From assembly GCA_948664205.1 (NCBI GenBank), contig CAPNDH010000001.1, positions 30,642-94,641 of the forward strand: a DNA stretch of 64,000 nt. Reading direction: 5' to 3'. Below, one piece after another: positions 47,205-56,625 of the stretch. The notes under the pieces are model-generated. The model did not search any database and was not told where the DNA came from. It worked only from the letters and a program-made list of their open reading frames with translations. The position numbers and the translations under genes are program-made. Within the stretch, counting starts at the first letter, position 1. The number at the start of each line of letters is the position of its first letter. This DNA is from an uncultured Clostridia bacterium (GTDB taxonomy: Bacteria; Bacillota; Clostridia; TANB77; CAG-508).

Positions 47205-48110
47205 CTATTTTCCTCTAAATTTTGACTTTAGTTTATTTAATCTTTCATTTTTTATTTGCTTTTCATCTATTAATCTATTTGTTACTATATTTTTTATTAA
47301 AACTTTTTTTAATACTTCTTCATTTACGTCTGCTATTAGTGTTCCGTCTTTTGCTATTGATATTTTTCCTGTTTCTTCTGATACTACTATTGCTATAGAG
47401 TCTGTTTCTTTTGAAATACCTATTGCTGCTCTGTGCCTTGTCCCTAGTTTTCTTGCTGTTTGTTTATCATTTACTAGTGGAAGAATACATGCAGCTGCTT
47501 TTATTTTATTATTGCTTATTAATACTGCACCATCATGAAGTGGTGTTTTGGGTTCAAATATATTTACTAATAATTGTGGAGATATTTCTGCATTTAGTTC
47601 TACACCATTTTCTGCAATATCACCCAATTTTATATCTCTTTCTATTACAATTAATGCTCCTGTTTTTGTTTTTGAAAGTTCTGTCGCTGCTATTACTATT
47701 TTGTATATATCTTCTTTTGTTTTTGTTATAATATCTTTATCTATTCCGAAGAATTTAGTAAGTTTATTTGTTCCTAATTGCTCTAATGCTCTTCTAAGTT
47801 CTGGTTGGAATATTACTATCATAACTATAACACCATATGTCATTACTGATGTTAATATGTAATGAAGTATATCTAACCTTAGCCATCCACTTACTACTGT
47901 AATAACAACAAGCATAGCTATTCCTTTTATTAATTGCCATACTCTTGAGTTTTTAGTTGTTTTTAATAGTTTATATGCTAAAAATATAACGATTGTTAAG
48001 TCTAAAATTAGACAAACAATTCTTATTGGATTTTGAATTAGTTCTTCTATATAATTTACTATATTAATTTCCCAAAAATTATTAATTGTTGTAAATAAAT
48101 TATCTTTCAT
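47205..48110 (-). CDS. cdaA: Diadenylate cyclase
   Basis: 301 residues. Three membrane helices (residues 25-115) precede the DAC domain with the catalytic DGA motif (PLHDGAVLI) and RHR motif (GTRHRAAIGIS). CdaA makes cyclic di-AMP, which controls potassium and osmolyte balance. The usual partners cdaR and glmM are not next to it; a 38-residue membrane protein gene and mrnC lie upstream. Confidence 0.95.
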   Translation of the reverse strand: MKDNLFTTINNFWEINIVNYIEELIQNPIRIVCLILDLTIVIFLAYKLLKTTKNSRVWQLIKGIAMLVVITVVSGWLRLDILHYILTSVMTYGVIVMIVIFQPELRRALEQLGTNKLTKFFGIDKDIITKTKEDIYKIVIAATELSKTKTGALIVIERDIKLGDIAENGVELNAEISPQLLVNIFEPKTPLHDGAVLISNNKIKAAACILPLVNDKQTARKLGTRHRAAIGISKETDSIAIVVSEETGKISIAKDGTLIADVNEEVLKKVLIKNIVTNRLIDEKQIKNERLNKLKSKFRGK

Positions 48111-48138
48111 AAATAATATTTACCTTCTTTCTCTTTTG

Positions 48139-48255
48139 TTATACTAAATAATATATTAAAGTAGCTGCTATACTAAGTACCATAAGAACTGCTAGTATAA
48201 CTGCCATTATTCTTGTAAACAATTTTGATTTATCTATTTTATTTTTCTTTGACAT
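48139..48255 (-). CDS. Small DUF4044-type membrane protein
   Basis: 38 residues, preceded by GGAGGAC 8 bases before ATG 48255. A basic start (MSKKNKIDKSKLFTRI) is followed by one membrane helix (VILAVLMVLSIAATLIYYLV). This matches the small clostridial proteins called DUF4044, often found between mrnC and other housekeeping genes. Function unknown. Confidence 0.7.
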   Translation of the reverse strand: MSKKNKIDKSKLFTRIMAVILAVLMVLSIAATLIYYLV

Positions 48256-48393
48256 TTTTTGTCCTCCTTTGTAAAATGTTTGCATTATTATAATATCATA
48301 TTTTATTTTTGGTTTCAATGCTTTATTTTATTATTTTTATTAAAGTAAGAAATTTTTGGTTACAGTTCATAGTTTAAAAATATTTTATTTTTA

Positions 48394-48545
48394 CTGTAGG
48401 GGCTAAATCGGTAAGGAATACCTCTTTGGGAATACCCAATTTCGCCCTTACATATTTTAAAATATTGCTATAAATTTTACATATATGTTTAGGGCGTAAT
48501 TCGGTAAATTCTTATGGGTATTCCTTACCGATTAAGCCCCTACAT
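48394..48545. repeat. Two palindromic elements in inverted order
   Basis: In the 319-base gap before mrnC. TGTAGGGGCTAAATCGGTAA ... AATTTCGCCCTTACAT, then GGGCGTAATTCGGTAAATTC ... ACCGATTAAGCCCCTACA. Each is self-complementary and they are inverted relative to one another. Both are close to the copy inside addA at 24652. No gene is seen in the gap. Confidence 0.7.
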
Positions 48546-48574
48546 ATATATTAAATTAGCTGCAATATATATAT

Positions 48575-48979
48575 TTATATACACATTTCTAAAATTTCTT
48601 TTAACCTTTCGTCTTGTTTACTTAAATATAAGTACCCTATCAATGCTTCAAATGCTGTTGCATATTTATAGTCTACAAGTTCTGCATTTTTGGGTTGATG
48701 GTGTGCTTCGGCATTTCTTCCTCTTCTTACTATATCTTTTTCTTCATCTGTTAAATTATCATATATTTTAATTAATACTTCAGCTTGTGCTTTAGCTTTT
48801 ACGTATTTTATTGTTTCTATGTGCAACCTATGTGGGTCTAAATGTGTGGAATTTACTAATTTCATTCTTATAAAAATTTCATAAATACAATCACCTATAT
48901 ATGCCCATACTAATGGTTTCATTAGTTTTACTTCTTCTATATTTCTTTTTCTTTCTATTATGCCTTCTATTTCTTTCAT
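48575..48979 (-). CDS. mrnC: Mini-ribonuclease III
   Basis: 134 residues, RNase III catalytic fold without the dsRNA-binding domain. AYIGDCIYEIFIRMKL contains the conserved Asp, RRGRNAEAHHQPKN is the family loop, and ATAFEALIGYLYLS carries the late Glu. It trims 23S rRNA precursors. No cysS neighbour is present, unlike in Bacillus. Confidence 0.93.
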   Translation of the reverse strand: MKEIEGIIERKRNIEEVKLMKPLVWAYIGDCIYEIFIRMKLVNSTHLDPHRLHIETIKYVKAKAQAEVLIKIYDNLTDEEKDIVRRGRNAEAHHQPKNAELVDYKYATAFEALIGYLYLSKQDERLKEILEMCI

Positions 48980-49022
48980 TTTTTGTTCCTTTCTAAAGCT
49001 ATAAATTGGTTATAAAAGAATT

Positions 49023-49120
49023 AAATTTTGGCTAGGAAAACGAATTTTAAATTTATGTGGCGTACTTATTCTACGCTCTATTAAATTTAAAATGATGTTT
49101 GACGGCGCCAAAATTGTAAT
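49023..49120. repeat. Long imperfect palindrome
   Basis: GAATTTTAAATTTA and TAAATTTAAAATGATG face each other around GGCGTAC / TACGCT, and GGCTAGG / GGCGCC mark the edges. It occupies the gap between rbgA and mrnC and could form a hairpin, possibly a terminator. Confidence 0.45.
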
Positions 49121-49139
49121 TATTTTATAACAACATACC

Positions 49140-50048
49140 TTATATTTTTTCAATAGTAATTCTTCCTAGCTTTCCACTTCTAAAATCTTCTAATATTATA
49201 TTTGAAACTTTTTCTTCATCAACTTGTCCACCAGAAACTATTGCTCCTCTTTTTCTTCCTATTTTATACATTATTTCTAGTATATTTTCATTTTCCATTC
49301 TATCAGTATTTTTAAGCTCTTTCTCAATTTCTTCTTTTGGAATTTTATATCTTTCTACTATTTTTTCTTGCTCATTTTCTAATAAATATTTTAACAAATT
49401 ATATGCAATATCTATTTTTTGTAATATATCGTCTTTTATCGTTCCTGTATATGCTAGTTTTAGCGCTATTTCTTCATCTTCAAATTTTGGCCATAATACA
49501 CCCGGGGTATCTAACAATTCTATTTTTTCATTTACTCGTACCCATTGTTTTTGCCTTGTTACTCCCGGTTTATTTCCAACATTGGCGGATGTTTTTTTAG
49601 TAATTCTATTTATAAAAGATGATTTCCCTACATTAGGAATTCCTATTACCATTACTCTTATAGATTTACCAACTCTACCTTTATTACTATATTCTTTTTT
49701 TGTTTCTTCATATACTTTTTCAATTTGTTTAATTACATCTTGTACACCTTTTCCAGAGTTAGAATCTACTAGAACTGCTGGCACATTTTGCTTTGCAAAT
49801 TCTTTTACCCATTTTGAATTTTCTTTTTCCTCAGCTAGATCACATTTATTTAAAACTATTACTTTTTTCTTATCTTCTATGTACTTTCTAATATCTGGGT
49901 TTACACTAGCTTTTGGAATTCTTGCATCTAGTATTTCTACTACCACATCTATTAATTTTAAGTCTTCTATTATTTGTTTTTTTGTTTTAGCCATGTGGCC
50001 TGGGTACCAGTTGATGTTCGTTTTTGTCATATTTTCTTTATTCATCAT
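49140..50048 (-). CDS. rbgA: Ribosome biogenesis GTPase RbgA (YlqF)
   Basis: 302 residues from ATG 50048, with GGGAGTG upstream. The circularly permuted GTPase order is clear: G4 LNKCDLAEE first, then G1 IGIPNVGKSSFINRI and G3 LDTPGVLWP. The N-terminal INWYPGHMAKTKKQI is the YlqF family mark. It assembles the 50S subunit. The start overlaps the end of a RhuM remnant, and a second, broken copy of its first 40 bases lies at 51719-51766. Confidence 0.95.
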   Translation of the reverse strand: MMNKENMTKTNINWYPGHMAKTKKQIIEDLKLIDVVVEILDARIPKASVNPDIRKYIEDKKKVIVLNKCDLAEEKENSKWVKEFAKQNVPAVLVDSNSGKGVQDVIKQIEKVYEETKKEYSNKGRVGKSIRVMVIGIPNVGKSSFINRITKKTSANVGNKPGVTRQKQWVRVNEKIELLDTPGVLWPKFEDEEIALKLAYTGTIKDDILQKIDIAYNLLKYLLENEQEKIVERYKIPKEEIEKELKNTDRMENENILEIMYKIGRKRGAIVSGGQVDEEKVSNIILEDFRSGKLGRITIEKI

Positions 50049-50674
50049 TTTCACTCCCATAAGTTTCCATTTCTTCCATTAATAAATCAAAGTCTGATTT
50101 ATATAATTTATCTTGTTTTATTCTATATTTTTCAAATTCAGTTAATGCTTTATCACAGGCTATTTCGTGTGATATTTTACCAGCATCTTTTAATATATCT
50201 CTATCGTCAGATAATAAAAATTTATCTATTCTTGTTGCCCAATCTTCCATTGTCATTGGGATATGTCTTTTAGCTCTCGCTTCAGCTAAATCTAAAAAGG
50301 CTGAAACAATGTATTCTAGTTGTTCTAATTCTTCTTTTGACAAATAATTTTTAGCAATAACAATATCTGTTTCTAGTATTTTTCCATTAGGAGAATTCTT
50401 CCATGATGTTAAACCCATATGCTCTTTTTCCCTCTTTTTGAATTACCGAGAAATCCTCGGTAGTTGAATTTTTATCAAGTTCTAAATCATTATAAATATT
50501 TTTCAAATGTAATCCAATATTATCAGAGCTACAATTATAAAGTTCACTCATTGCTTTTTGAGTAAGCCACAAATCGCCATCTTCAAATCTTACTTGAATT
50601 CCTTTATCATGAGTTTGTCTTTCAAAAATTAAAAATTCAGCACTACTACTTCTAATAATTAAATCTTTTCCCAT
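50038..50674 (-). pseudogene. RhuM family gene with internal deletion and frameshift
   Basis: The first frame (50674 to 50387) has the RhuM N-terminus (QVRFEDGDLWLTQKAMSELY, SVIQKEGKR). The second (50418 to 50038) has the RhuM C-terminus (TSWKNSPNGKILETDIVIAK, MTMEDWATRIDKFLL). Intact members are about 330 residues; here about 130 middle residues (VKR..IDHYNLDMIIAIGYRV region) are missing and the join is out of frame near 50405. No CGG is at the junction. A dead gene. Confidence 0.8.
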
Positions 50675-50753
50675 TAAACGTCATCCCCTTTCTAATTTTT
50701 TATTGTCTATTCCATCGAATCAACGAGATATTATATAATTTTAACAAATCGCT

Positions 50754-50999
50754 TTATTTCTTCTCACCTTGTCCTATTTGCTTTTGTTCATCTATGTATT
50801 TATAATTCAAACTATTACTTTTAGATATTGCAGATTTTTTTGTTTCTTTTTCATATAAATCTTTAGCACCTTTGGCAACTTTTCCACCACGTTTTGCTAC
50901 TTTTAAATTTTCTTTTAATCCTTGAGGATGTTCTTCTTTTTCAATATCTCTAATTGGTATTTCTCCAATATTAGTAAGTGCTACTTCTATATCTGTCAT
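50754..50999 (-). pseudogene. C-terminal fragment of DinD/BRO-type protein
   Basis: 81 residues matching the end of DinD-like proteins (LTNIGEIPIRDIEKEEHPQG, LKVAKRGGKVAKGAKDLYE). The N-terminal BRO domain is absent, and the frame begins 9 bases after the preceding gene, so this is a truncated remnant that may still be translated. It lies in the 50-52 kb remnant region. Confidence 0.7.
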
Positions 51000-51007
51000 A
51001 TTATCTC

Positions 51008-51688
51008 TTAATGATTCTTTTCTTTATTATAATCATGACAAGCTTTAACAAATTCCTTAAAAATATTCTGCATTATATCCTCTTCCATTATTTCAGGATG
51101 CCACTTTAGTCCTAAACAGAATTTCTTATTTTTTAATTCTACCGCTTCTACAAAACCATTTAAGTCATGTGCAACAATATCAAAGTGTTTAACATCACTA
51201 TCTTTTATCATTACATTGTGTATACTATTGACACCAACTACCTTATTTTCTTCAAGTATTTTATATAATCTTGATTTTTCATCAATTATAATCTCATGCC
51301 TATAATTCCTGTCATATACATTGTGTGATTCATCCCTTTCCTTTTGAACAGTATCTCCTTGTGAAAATAAAATATTATTCAAACCACAACAAGTACCTAA
51401 TAATGGTATATCATTTTCAATTGCATATTTTGCAACATATATTTCATGATTACCTGTTTGCCAGCCCCCTTGTAGAATAAATCCATCACACATATTTAAA
51501 ACTTTATGAAAATTTTCTTTTTCACTATCTGTCATAATTTTATTGTAATCAATATTAGTTGGTAAAATTCCTATTGCTACAGCATTATTTTTAATAATTA
51601 TCTTTCTAAAGTCATCTGTTAGTTTTTGTTTAGTCCACATTGATTTGCTATCATTAGCAGGCTTTGCTACAATTCCTATTATAGTCAT
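51008..51688 (-). CDS. Class I glutamine amidotransferase-like hydrolase (peptidase C26)
   Basis: 226 residues. The nucleophile elbow is LLGTCCGLNNILF (expected Cys in G-T-C-C-G) and the His/Glu pair is in LKWHPEIME, with the PuuD-like GVNSIHNVMI before it. The family hydrolyses gamma-glutamyl bonds such as in gamma-glutamyl-GABA. The segment between two RhuM remnants, where this gene lies, may have been inserted. Substrate unknown. Confidence 0.8.
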   Translation of the reverse strand: MTIIGIVAKPANDSKSMWTKQKLTDDFRKIIIKNNAVAIGILPTNIDYNKIMTDSEKENFHKVLNMCDGFILQGGWQTGNHEIYVAKYAIENDIPLLGTCCGLNNILFSQGDTVQKERDESHNVYDRNYRHEIIIDEKSRLYKILEENKVVGVNSIHNVMIKDSDVKHFDIVAHDLNGFVEAVELKNKKFCLGLKWHPEIMEEDIMQNIFKEFVKACHDYNKEKNH

Positions 51689-51766
51689 CTTTCTAATCTC
51701 CCTTCATAGTTTTCTAAAAGTCGGTATGTACCAGTTAATATTGATTTTTCATATTTTCTTTATTCA

Positions 51767-52060
51767 TTAATATCCAAAGGCAATTATCATGTCTAAATTA
51801 TAATGGTCTATATTTCTTTTTACTTCTCTATTTCCTTCTTTTTGAACTAATAAGAATTTTTTATTAGTTCAAATATCTTGTAATTCACCATCTTTATAAA
51901 TATTCTTAATGTGCATTGATATATTTTCTTGAGTTGTTTTATAAATTTCTGCTAGTTGATTTTGTGTAAGCCAAATATCTTCATCTGTAAATTTTACATT
52001 TACTTTAGTAATCCCATCTTTATCTTCATATATCATTATGTCATTACCTTTTTTATTCAT
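51767..52060 (-). pseudogene. RhuM family 5' remnant with in-frame TGA
   Basis: Start ATG 52060, KFTDEDIWLTQNQLAEIYKT. The frame stops at TGA just after GELQDI (51869-51871), but the same frame continues with RhuM sequence (TNKKFLLVQKEGNREVKRNI, DHYNLDMIIAFGY) to TAA at 51767. Directly after comes a decayed copy of the rbgA start. It is a second, differently truncated copy of the gene at 50038-50674. Confidence 0.7.
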
Positions 52061-52082
52061 AATTGCCTCCTACTTTATAATT

Positions 52083-52685
52083 CTAACTATATTTACTTAT
52101 AAATTCTACAACATCATCTTCACTTACTTTAATTTTTTCTTTATCTTCATCAGTAATTTCTGTAAAGTATTTATCTATAATTTTATATTTTGAAATTGAA
52201 TTTAATGGATACCCTGGATTTATTATATTTGATTTAGTATCAACCATATAAAAATTATCCTTACTCCAAGTATATGTATTTTCTTCGCCTTTTTCATTTA
52301 CTATAGCAAGTCCATATATCCATTTACAGTTGATTCTACCATTATTTCCATATTGCTTAACTAAATTTATATAATGCTCTATCATTTCTTCATCTGTTAA
52401 GGTTTTTCCATTTACTCTTCTTACAAATAAACCTGGTTGCTTTTCTTCTGGTACATTTTCTAAATATAATGTATCATCCATACCTATAGTTGTCATACCA
52501 CTTTTCTTATATCCTTCACGTGCTTTTATTAAAGCATTTTCTATTGCTGTTTTTCCATCTTCTTTATCTTCTAATTTTATATTTAGGTCTTTTAAATTTA
52601 AAACTTCTATGTTCTTTTTTAATAGTCCTTCACTAAATCTTTTTGATTTACTTTCATTACTTGTTGCAAATAATATTTGTTTCAT
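52083..52685 (-). CDS. HAM1/RdgB-family nucleotide pyrophosphatase
   Basis: 200 residues. Family pattern: ILFATSNESKSKRFSEGL at the start (nucleotide-binding SN-x-x-K), GMDDTLYLENVP and PGLFVRRV in the middle. RdgB-type enzymes remove ITP, dITP and XTP from the nucleotide pool. The sequence deviates from core RdgB (for example MDDTLYL instead of DDSGLEV), so a different NTP preference is possible. Confidence 0.8.
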   Translation of the reverse strand: MKQILFATSNESKSKRFSEGLLKKNIEVLNLKDLNIKLEDKEDGKTAIENALIKAREGYKKSGMTTIGMDDTLYLENVPEEKQPGLFVRRVNGKTLTDEEMIEHYINLVKQYGNNGRINCKWIYGLAIVNEKGEENTYTWSKDNFYMVDTKSNIINPGYPLNSISKYKIIDKYFTEITDEDKEKIKVSEDDVVEFISKYS

Positions 52686-52722
52686 TTTTTATCCTCCATA
52701 CTATATGTATTCTACCAACTTA

Positions 52723-53514
52723 TTATTTTACTGTTAAAATGATAGGTCTGTGATCAGATCCTTCTTTAAAGATATCTTTTTGCTTTATTATTTGATATTC
52801 ATAATCGTTTTCTTTTAATTTTTCAACAAATGCAAAATCAACATTAACAGATTCATTTATACCATAGCCATGATATGAATTATCTACAATATTATCTTTT
52901 TTGTTTTTAGAAATAATAGAATAATTCTCCTTTTGTTTCAAAATTGTACGTGCTTCATTCATATGTGAAACCATATTCATATCTCCAATTACTAATTTAT
53001 AATCAGCATTAGAATTGTCCATATAGGTTAATGATTTTACCATACCCTTTATAATTCCTTCTGCTGATTTATAATCTGTATGAACATTACCTATTAAATA
53101 TGTTTTCTGTTTATATTCTAATTCAACAAATACAGTAGTTCTATAATCACTCATTCCATAATCAATAATTTGATTTTCAACAGTTTTATAGGTTTCATCT
53201 TTTCCATGTGGAATACAATGTACGTATTTAATTTCTATCTTATTATCATTTCTTATTCCAATTATATTGTATTGATATATTGTTCTAGTTCTCATTGGAA
53301 ATTTTTGTGTAATAGTAAAATTATTTTCTTTACATATTTTATTTACTAACTCCATGTTATTTTCATTTACTTCTTGGAAACATAATACTTTTATCTCTTC
53401 ATCCTGTAGTATTGTATTAATATTATGATATAAATTTTCTTGTCTTATTTCCCAATTTGGAGTTGGAAGTTCTACATCTTTTTTTCCATAAATATTATAA
53501 CTTAAAATTTTCAT
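52723..53514 (-). CDS. Endonuclease/exonuclease/phosphatase family protein
   Basis: 263 residues from ATG 53514 (AGGAGAT upstream). Motifs of the EEP fold: KILSYNIYG at the start, VLCFQEVNENN with the metal-binding Glu, IGNVHTDYKSA, VIGDMNMV and the final GSDHRPIIL with catalytic Asp-His. Members cut DNA or phosphodiester lipids; no lineage-specific feature allows a choice. No signal peptide, so cytoplasmic. Confidence 0.85.
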   Translation of the reverse strand: MKILSYNIYGKKDVELPTPNWEIRQENLYHNINTILQDEEIKVLCFQEVNENNMELVNKICKENNFTITQKFPMRTRTIYQYNIIGIRNDNKIEIKYVHCIPHGKDETYKTVENQIIDYGMSDYRTTVFVELEYKQKTYLIGNVHTDYKSAEGIIKGMVKSLTYMDNSNADYKLVIGDMNMVSHMNEARTILKQKENYSIISKNKKDNIVDNSYHGYGINESVNVDFAFVEKLKENDYEYQIIKQKDIFKEGSDHRPIILTVK

Positions 53515-53574
53515 ATTTTTATCTCCTAACAATTGTAATAATATAAAATATCTCTTTTATTGTATTTTCATATA

Positions 53575-54051
53575 CTATAACGTTCTATAATTGTTTTTAT
53601 CTGCTCTTTCGTCTAGTTTTCTATCATATTGTTCATTTTTGTAAAACCAGTCTGTTTTTTTGTCTGTTGGATTTTTCATTCTGGTTCTATCTAGTAATAT
53701 ATCAAATAATACTAATATTGGAAGTGCTACTCCTATTAGTGCAAAGAACATTTCTGTATATGTTTGCATGCTTAGAGTTTCGTTGTTTATTATTTTCATA
53801 ACATTTTCTATTAAACCTCTTCCAAAATACCATCCATATGCACCTAAATACACTATTGCTCCTAATAGTTTTCTTTTGAATATAAATGGTATGCATATTA
53901 ATACTATAAATAATAGTGCTATTTCTACGTTTGCATCTATTGGTGAAACTACAAAGTCTATTCCCATGCTTCCTGTTACTGCTACGGCTACTCTAAATAG
54001 CCAATACATCATTACAAATATTGTTATTAGCCAACTGCTTAAATTTTTCAT
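53575..54051 (-). CDS. Membrane protein, unknown
   Basis: 158 residues with four hydrophobic helices (about 8-25, 40-60, 65-82, 100-118) and a charged C-terminal tail (TDKKTDWFYKNEQYDRKLD). Not recognised beyond being a conserved-looking clostridial membrane protein. Stands alone. Confidence 0.6.
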   Translation of the reverse strand: MKNLSSWLITIFVMMYWLFRVAVAVTGSMGIDFVVSPIDANVEIALLFIVLICIPFIFKRKLLGAIVYLGAYGWYFGRGLIENVMKIINNETLSMQTYTEMFFALIGVALPILVLFDILLDRTRMKNPTDKKTDWFYKNEQYDRKLDERADKNNYRTL

Positions 54052-54117
54052 TCGATTTTATCTCCTTTTTCAATTTTTATGCCAAATACTGGCTTTGCCA
54101 CCCTACGTGTTAAATTA

Positions 54118-54260
54118 TTCGCTCCCAGTAAGTAATATATTTTATTTTTTCCATTTCGCCCTCCAAGCTCACGGGTATTCCCCCGCCTCAAAGGGCTGTC
54201 GGGACTTCATTACAAAAATAAAATATATTACTCACTTCGCGCTACTCTATAACTTAAATT
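54118..54260. repeat. Large palindromic element
   Basis: AGTAATATATTTTATTTTT (from about 54131) is inverted at about 54215-54233 as AAAAATAAAATATATTACT. The loop between is unusually GC-rich (CCCCCGCCTCAAAGGGCTGT). It fills the 270-base gap downstream of the DUF1292 gene, with no gene seen. Confidence 0.55.
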
Positions 54261-54283
54261 AGTGTACTTTCCTACTATAAAAT

Positions 54284-54317
54284 AAAAGTGGTTGGAATTT
54301 TTGTTCCAACCACCTAC
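54284..54317 (-). terminator. Terminator of the ireB-ruvX-DUF1292 unit
   Basis: GTGGTTGGAA and TTCCAACCAC pair around a 6-base loop just beyond the stop at 54323, followed by a T-run on the minus strand. Confidence 0.85.
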
Positions 54318-54322
54318 CGTTA

Positions 54323-54644
54323 CTATTCTTCTTCATCATCTATAAAGTTAAATTCATCTTTGAATTTCTCTTTAAATAATTCAAATACTTGATTTAAAGT
54401 ATGTTCATCATCTACACTTACATACGATTCTTCTTCTTCTGATTCTGTATCTTCTATTTTTAGTATTACTACTTCTCCTGAATCTTCTTCATCCTCTTCT
54501 ACTGGTAAAAGAACTACATATTCTTCTCCTTCAAATTCTACAACGTCTAAAAATTCGAATGGAACTTCTTCTCCGTTTTCGTCATTTAATATTATGATGT
54601 TATTTAGTTCCTCTTCGCCATTCATCATTTCATTTTCATCCATT
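54323..54644 (-). CDS. DUF1292 protein
   Basis: 106 residues from ATG 54644, with GAAAGGAG 9 bases upstream; longer starts lack a ribosome site. Extremely acidic (DENGEEVPFEFLDVVEFEGE, then EEDEEDSGEVVILKIED). This is the third member of the IreB-RuvX-DUF1292 cluster conserved in Bacillota. Function is unknown; small, soluble and cytoplasmic. Confidence 0.88.
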
Positions 54645-54755
54645 TTTTCTTTCTCCTTTCGTTTTACCTTTTTATAGGCTATATATAATAATTGTATCTC
54701 TACAATAATTATCAATTTAAATTTATTATTTGTTATTTTTTTGTTTGTATACTTT

Positions 54756-55181
54756 TTATTTACTATTCTTAATTTTGTTCATATATATTTCTAATATGTA
54801 TACTGCTGATATGGTATCTACTATATTTTTCTTTTTCTTTTTGTTTACATCTAAAAAGTTCATGGTTTTGTGTGCTGCTACTGTTGTTAGCCTTTCGTCT
54901 ATTTCTTCTATTGGTATTTTTGAAAATTTGCATTTTAATTTATGAATGAATTTATTTGTTACTTCTACCCTTTCTGCTTTTGTTCCATCCATATTTATAG
55001 GCATTCCTATTACTATTGTATCTATTTCATATTCATTAAATAACTCTTCTAGTCTTTTTAATACTATTTTATCATTTCCATTATGATGTATAGTTTCTAG
55101 TCCTTGGGCTGTTATTCCTAAAGCGTCTGTAATAGCTATTCCTACTCTGCTATCTCCATAATCTATTCCTAGTTTTCGCAA
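54756..55181 (-). CDS. ruvX: RuvX/YqgF Holliday-junction resolvase-like nuclease
   Basis: 141 residues, RNase H fold. LGIDYGDSRVGIAITD holds the first Asp, TIVIGMPINMDG the central strand, and IDERLTTVAAH the late acidic pair. It is implicated in 16S rRNA 5'-end processing and resolvase activity. Lies 22 bases after ireB, in the conserved cluster order. Confidence 0.93.
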   Translation of the reverse strand: MRKLGIDYGDSRVGIAITDALGITAQGLETIHHNGNDKIVLKRLEELFNEYEIDTIVIGMPINMDGTKAERVEVTNKFIHKLKCKFSKIPIEEIDERLTTVAAHKTMNFLDVNKKKKKNIVDTISAVYILEIYMNKIKNSK

Positions 55182-55202
55182 CTTAGTATTTCTCCTAATT
55201 CT

Positions 55203-55451
55203 TTATATATTAATATAATTTTTAACCATTTTTTCTAATAACTCGTCTCTTTCTATTTGTCTTATTAATGTTCTTGCTCCATTGTGACTTGTTATATATG
55301 TTGGATCTCCTGATAATATATATCCAACTATTTGATTTATTGGGTTATATCCCTTTTCTTGTAAAGCTTCATATACTTTTCTTAATATTTCTTTGCTGTC
55401 TAAACCTTCTTCTTTTGGCATTCTAAAGCACATTGTTTCATCATTTGCCAT
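55203..55451 (-). CDS. ireB: IreB regulatory phosphoprotein
   Basis: 82 residues, almost the canonical sequence ([38 protein letters not shown]). Family members are phosphorylated at Thr by the PASTA kinase IreK and affect cephalosporin resistance in Enterococcus. First gene of the ireB-ruvX-DUF1292 cluster; alaS, often upstream, is not adjacent. Confidence 0.95.
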   Translation of the reverse strand: MANDETMCFRMPKEEGLDSKEILRKVYEALQEKGYNPINQIVGYILSGDPTYITSHNGARTLIRQIERDELLEKMVKNYINI

Positions 55452-55488
55452 TATAATACCTTTCCTTTCTTGATTATTAAATTATTTT

Positions 55489-56595
55489 TTAAATATAATT
55501 TATATCACTTTCTTCTTCTGGTGCTAAATTTAAGTATTCTTCTAGTTTCTTTGTTGTTCCTTCTATTGCTGTTCCTTTATAGTAATTTGTAAGTACTACA
55601 TTTATTTTTGGGCTAATTTCTAATGGTTCTTCATCTTCATAGTAATCTTGCTCATTTTGAGTTATTACTAAACTTTCTAGTCCATTTTTTATTGTTTGCA
55701 TAAATTCAGAAACTCCTTCTAGTTCTACTCCTGAAAATGCTATTACAAATTTAGGTCCCATATATCTTACAAATATATAATCTGCTGAAATGTTTTTCTT
55801 TACTAGTTCACTTACTTTTGTTATAACATCGTTTCCTGTATGTCTTCCTAAGTTTTCGTTAATATCTACTATATTTTTTATTTCAAACATACATATTGTT
55901 GATGTTGTGAATTGGTCTATTTTTCTTTTTCCTTCACTATATAAATATTCTTCAGATTTTAAACCTGTAAATAAGTCATCTCTAACTATATTTTCTACTA
56001 TGCTTTGACTTTCTATTGTTTTTATTACTGAAATTATATTATTTTTTACTACTTCTAATACTGTTGTATCTATTTTATCAAAGTCATGTGGAATTCCACT
56101 TTCTATTATCCAATACCCTATATAGACATTATCTATATATAGTGGGAAGAACATTGCAGATTTTGCTCTTCCAAATTCCATTTTTTGATATGGAAGTCTT
56201 TCTCCTTCTTTTTCTACTGTTATATATTTAGGAGTTGCTGTTTCTATTGCTTCCTTAAATATTTCTTCAGAATGTAAATTCTTTAATGTATCCCAATGCT
56301 TAACGTCTACGTTTGTTGCTTTTATTGCATATTCTGCGCCATTGTATACTACAATTGTTGAATACTTTATATCATATTTTTCTATTAGTATTTCATTTAT
56401 TTTTCTTATTTTATCATCTGCTGATTTTTCGTCGCTTATAGTATTCATAAATTCTTGTAATACATTTAAACTTACTACTTTTTGATTTAAGTTATTATAT
56501 TTATTTATTTTTTTGTTTATAAGCATATTATATATCATTAATAACATTATGATTGCTACTAATAATATAATTACAAGGATTATCAATTTTAGCAC
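55489..56595 (-). CDS. GAF plus degenerate GGDEF membrane protein
   Basis: 368 residues. One N-terminal membrane helix (residues 2-25), a GAF-like region (about 60-200) and a GGDEF-fold domain (about 205-350). The catalytic GGDEF motif is replaced by MGPKF (RYMGPKFVIAFSG), so diguanylate cyclase activity is unlikely; it may bind nucleotide or act as a scaffold. It is followed at 56626 by the CpaE-like protein, possibly in one unit. Confidence 0.8.
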   Translation of the reverse strand: MLKLIILVIILLVAIIMLLMIYNMLINKKINKYNNLNQKVVSLNVLQEFMNTISDEKSADDKIRKINEILIEKYDIKYSTIVVYNGAEYAIKATNVDVKHWDTLKNLHSEEIFKEAIETATPKYITVEKEGERLPYQKMEFGRAKSAMFFPLYIDNVYIGYWIIESGIPHDFDKIDTTVLEVVKNNIISVIKTIESQSIVENIVRDDLFTGLKSEEYLYSEGKRKIDQFTTSTICMFEIKNIVDINENLGRHTGNDVITKVSELVKKNISADYIFVRYMGPKFVIAFSGVELEGVSEFMQTIKNGLESLVITQNEQDYYEDEEPLEISPKINVVLTNYYKGTAIEGTTKKLEEYLNLAPEEESDINYI

Positions 56596-56625
56596 CTCCT
56601 ACTTAGTTAATTTATTTTTTATACT

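Noticed and set aside
50387..50418. RhuM break as another CGG frameshift
   Set aside because: There is no CGG at the break, and about 130 residues are missing, so it is a deletion in a dead gene.
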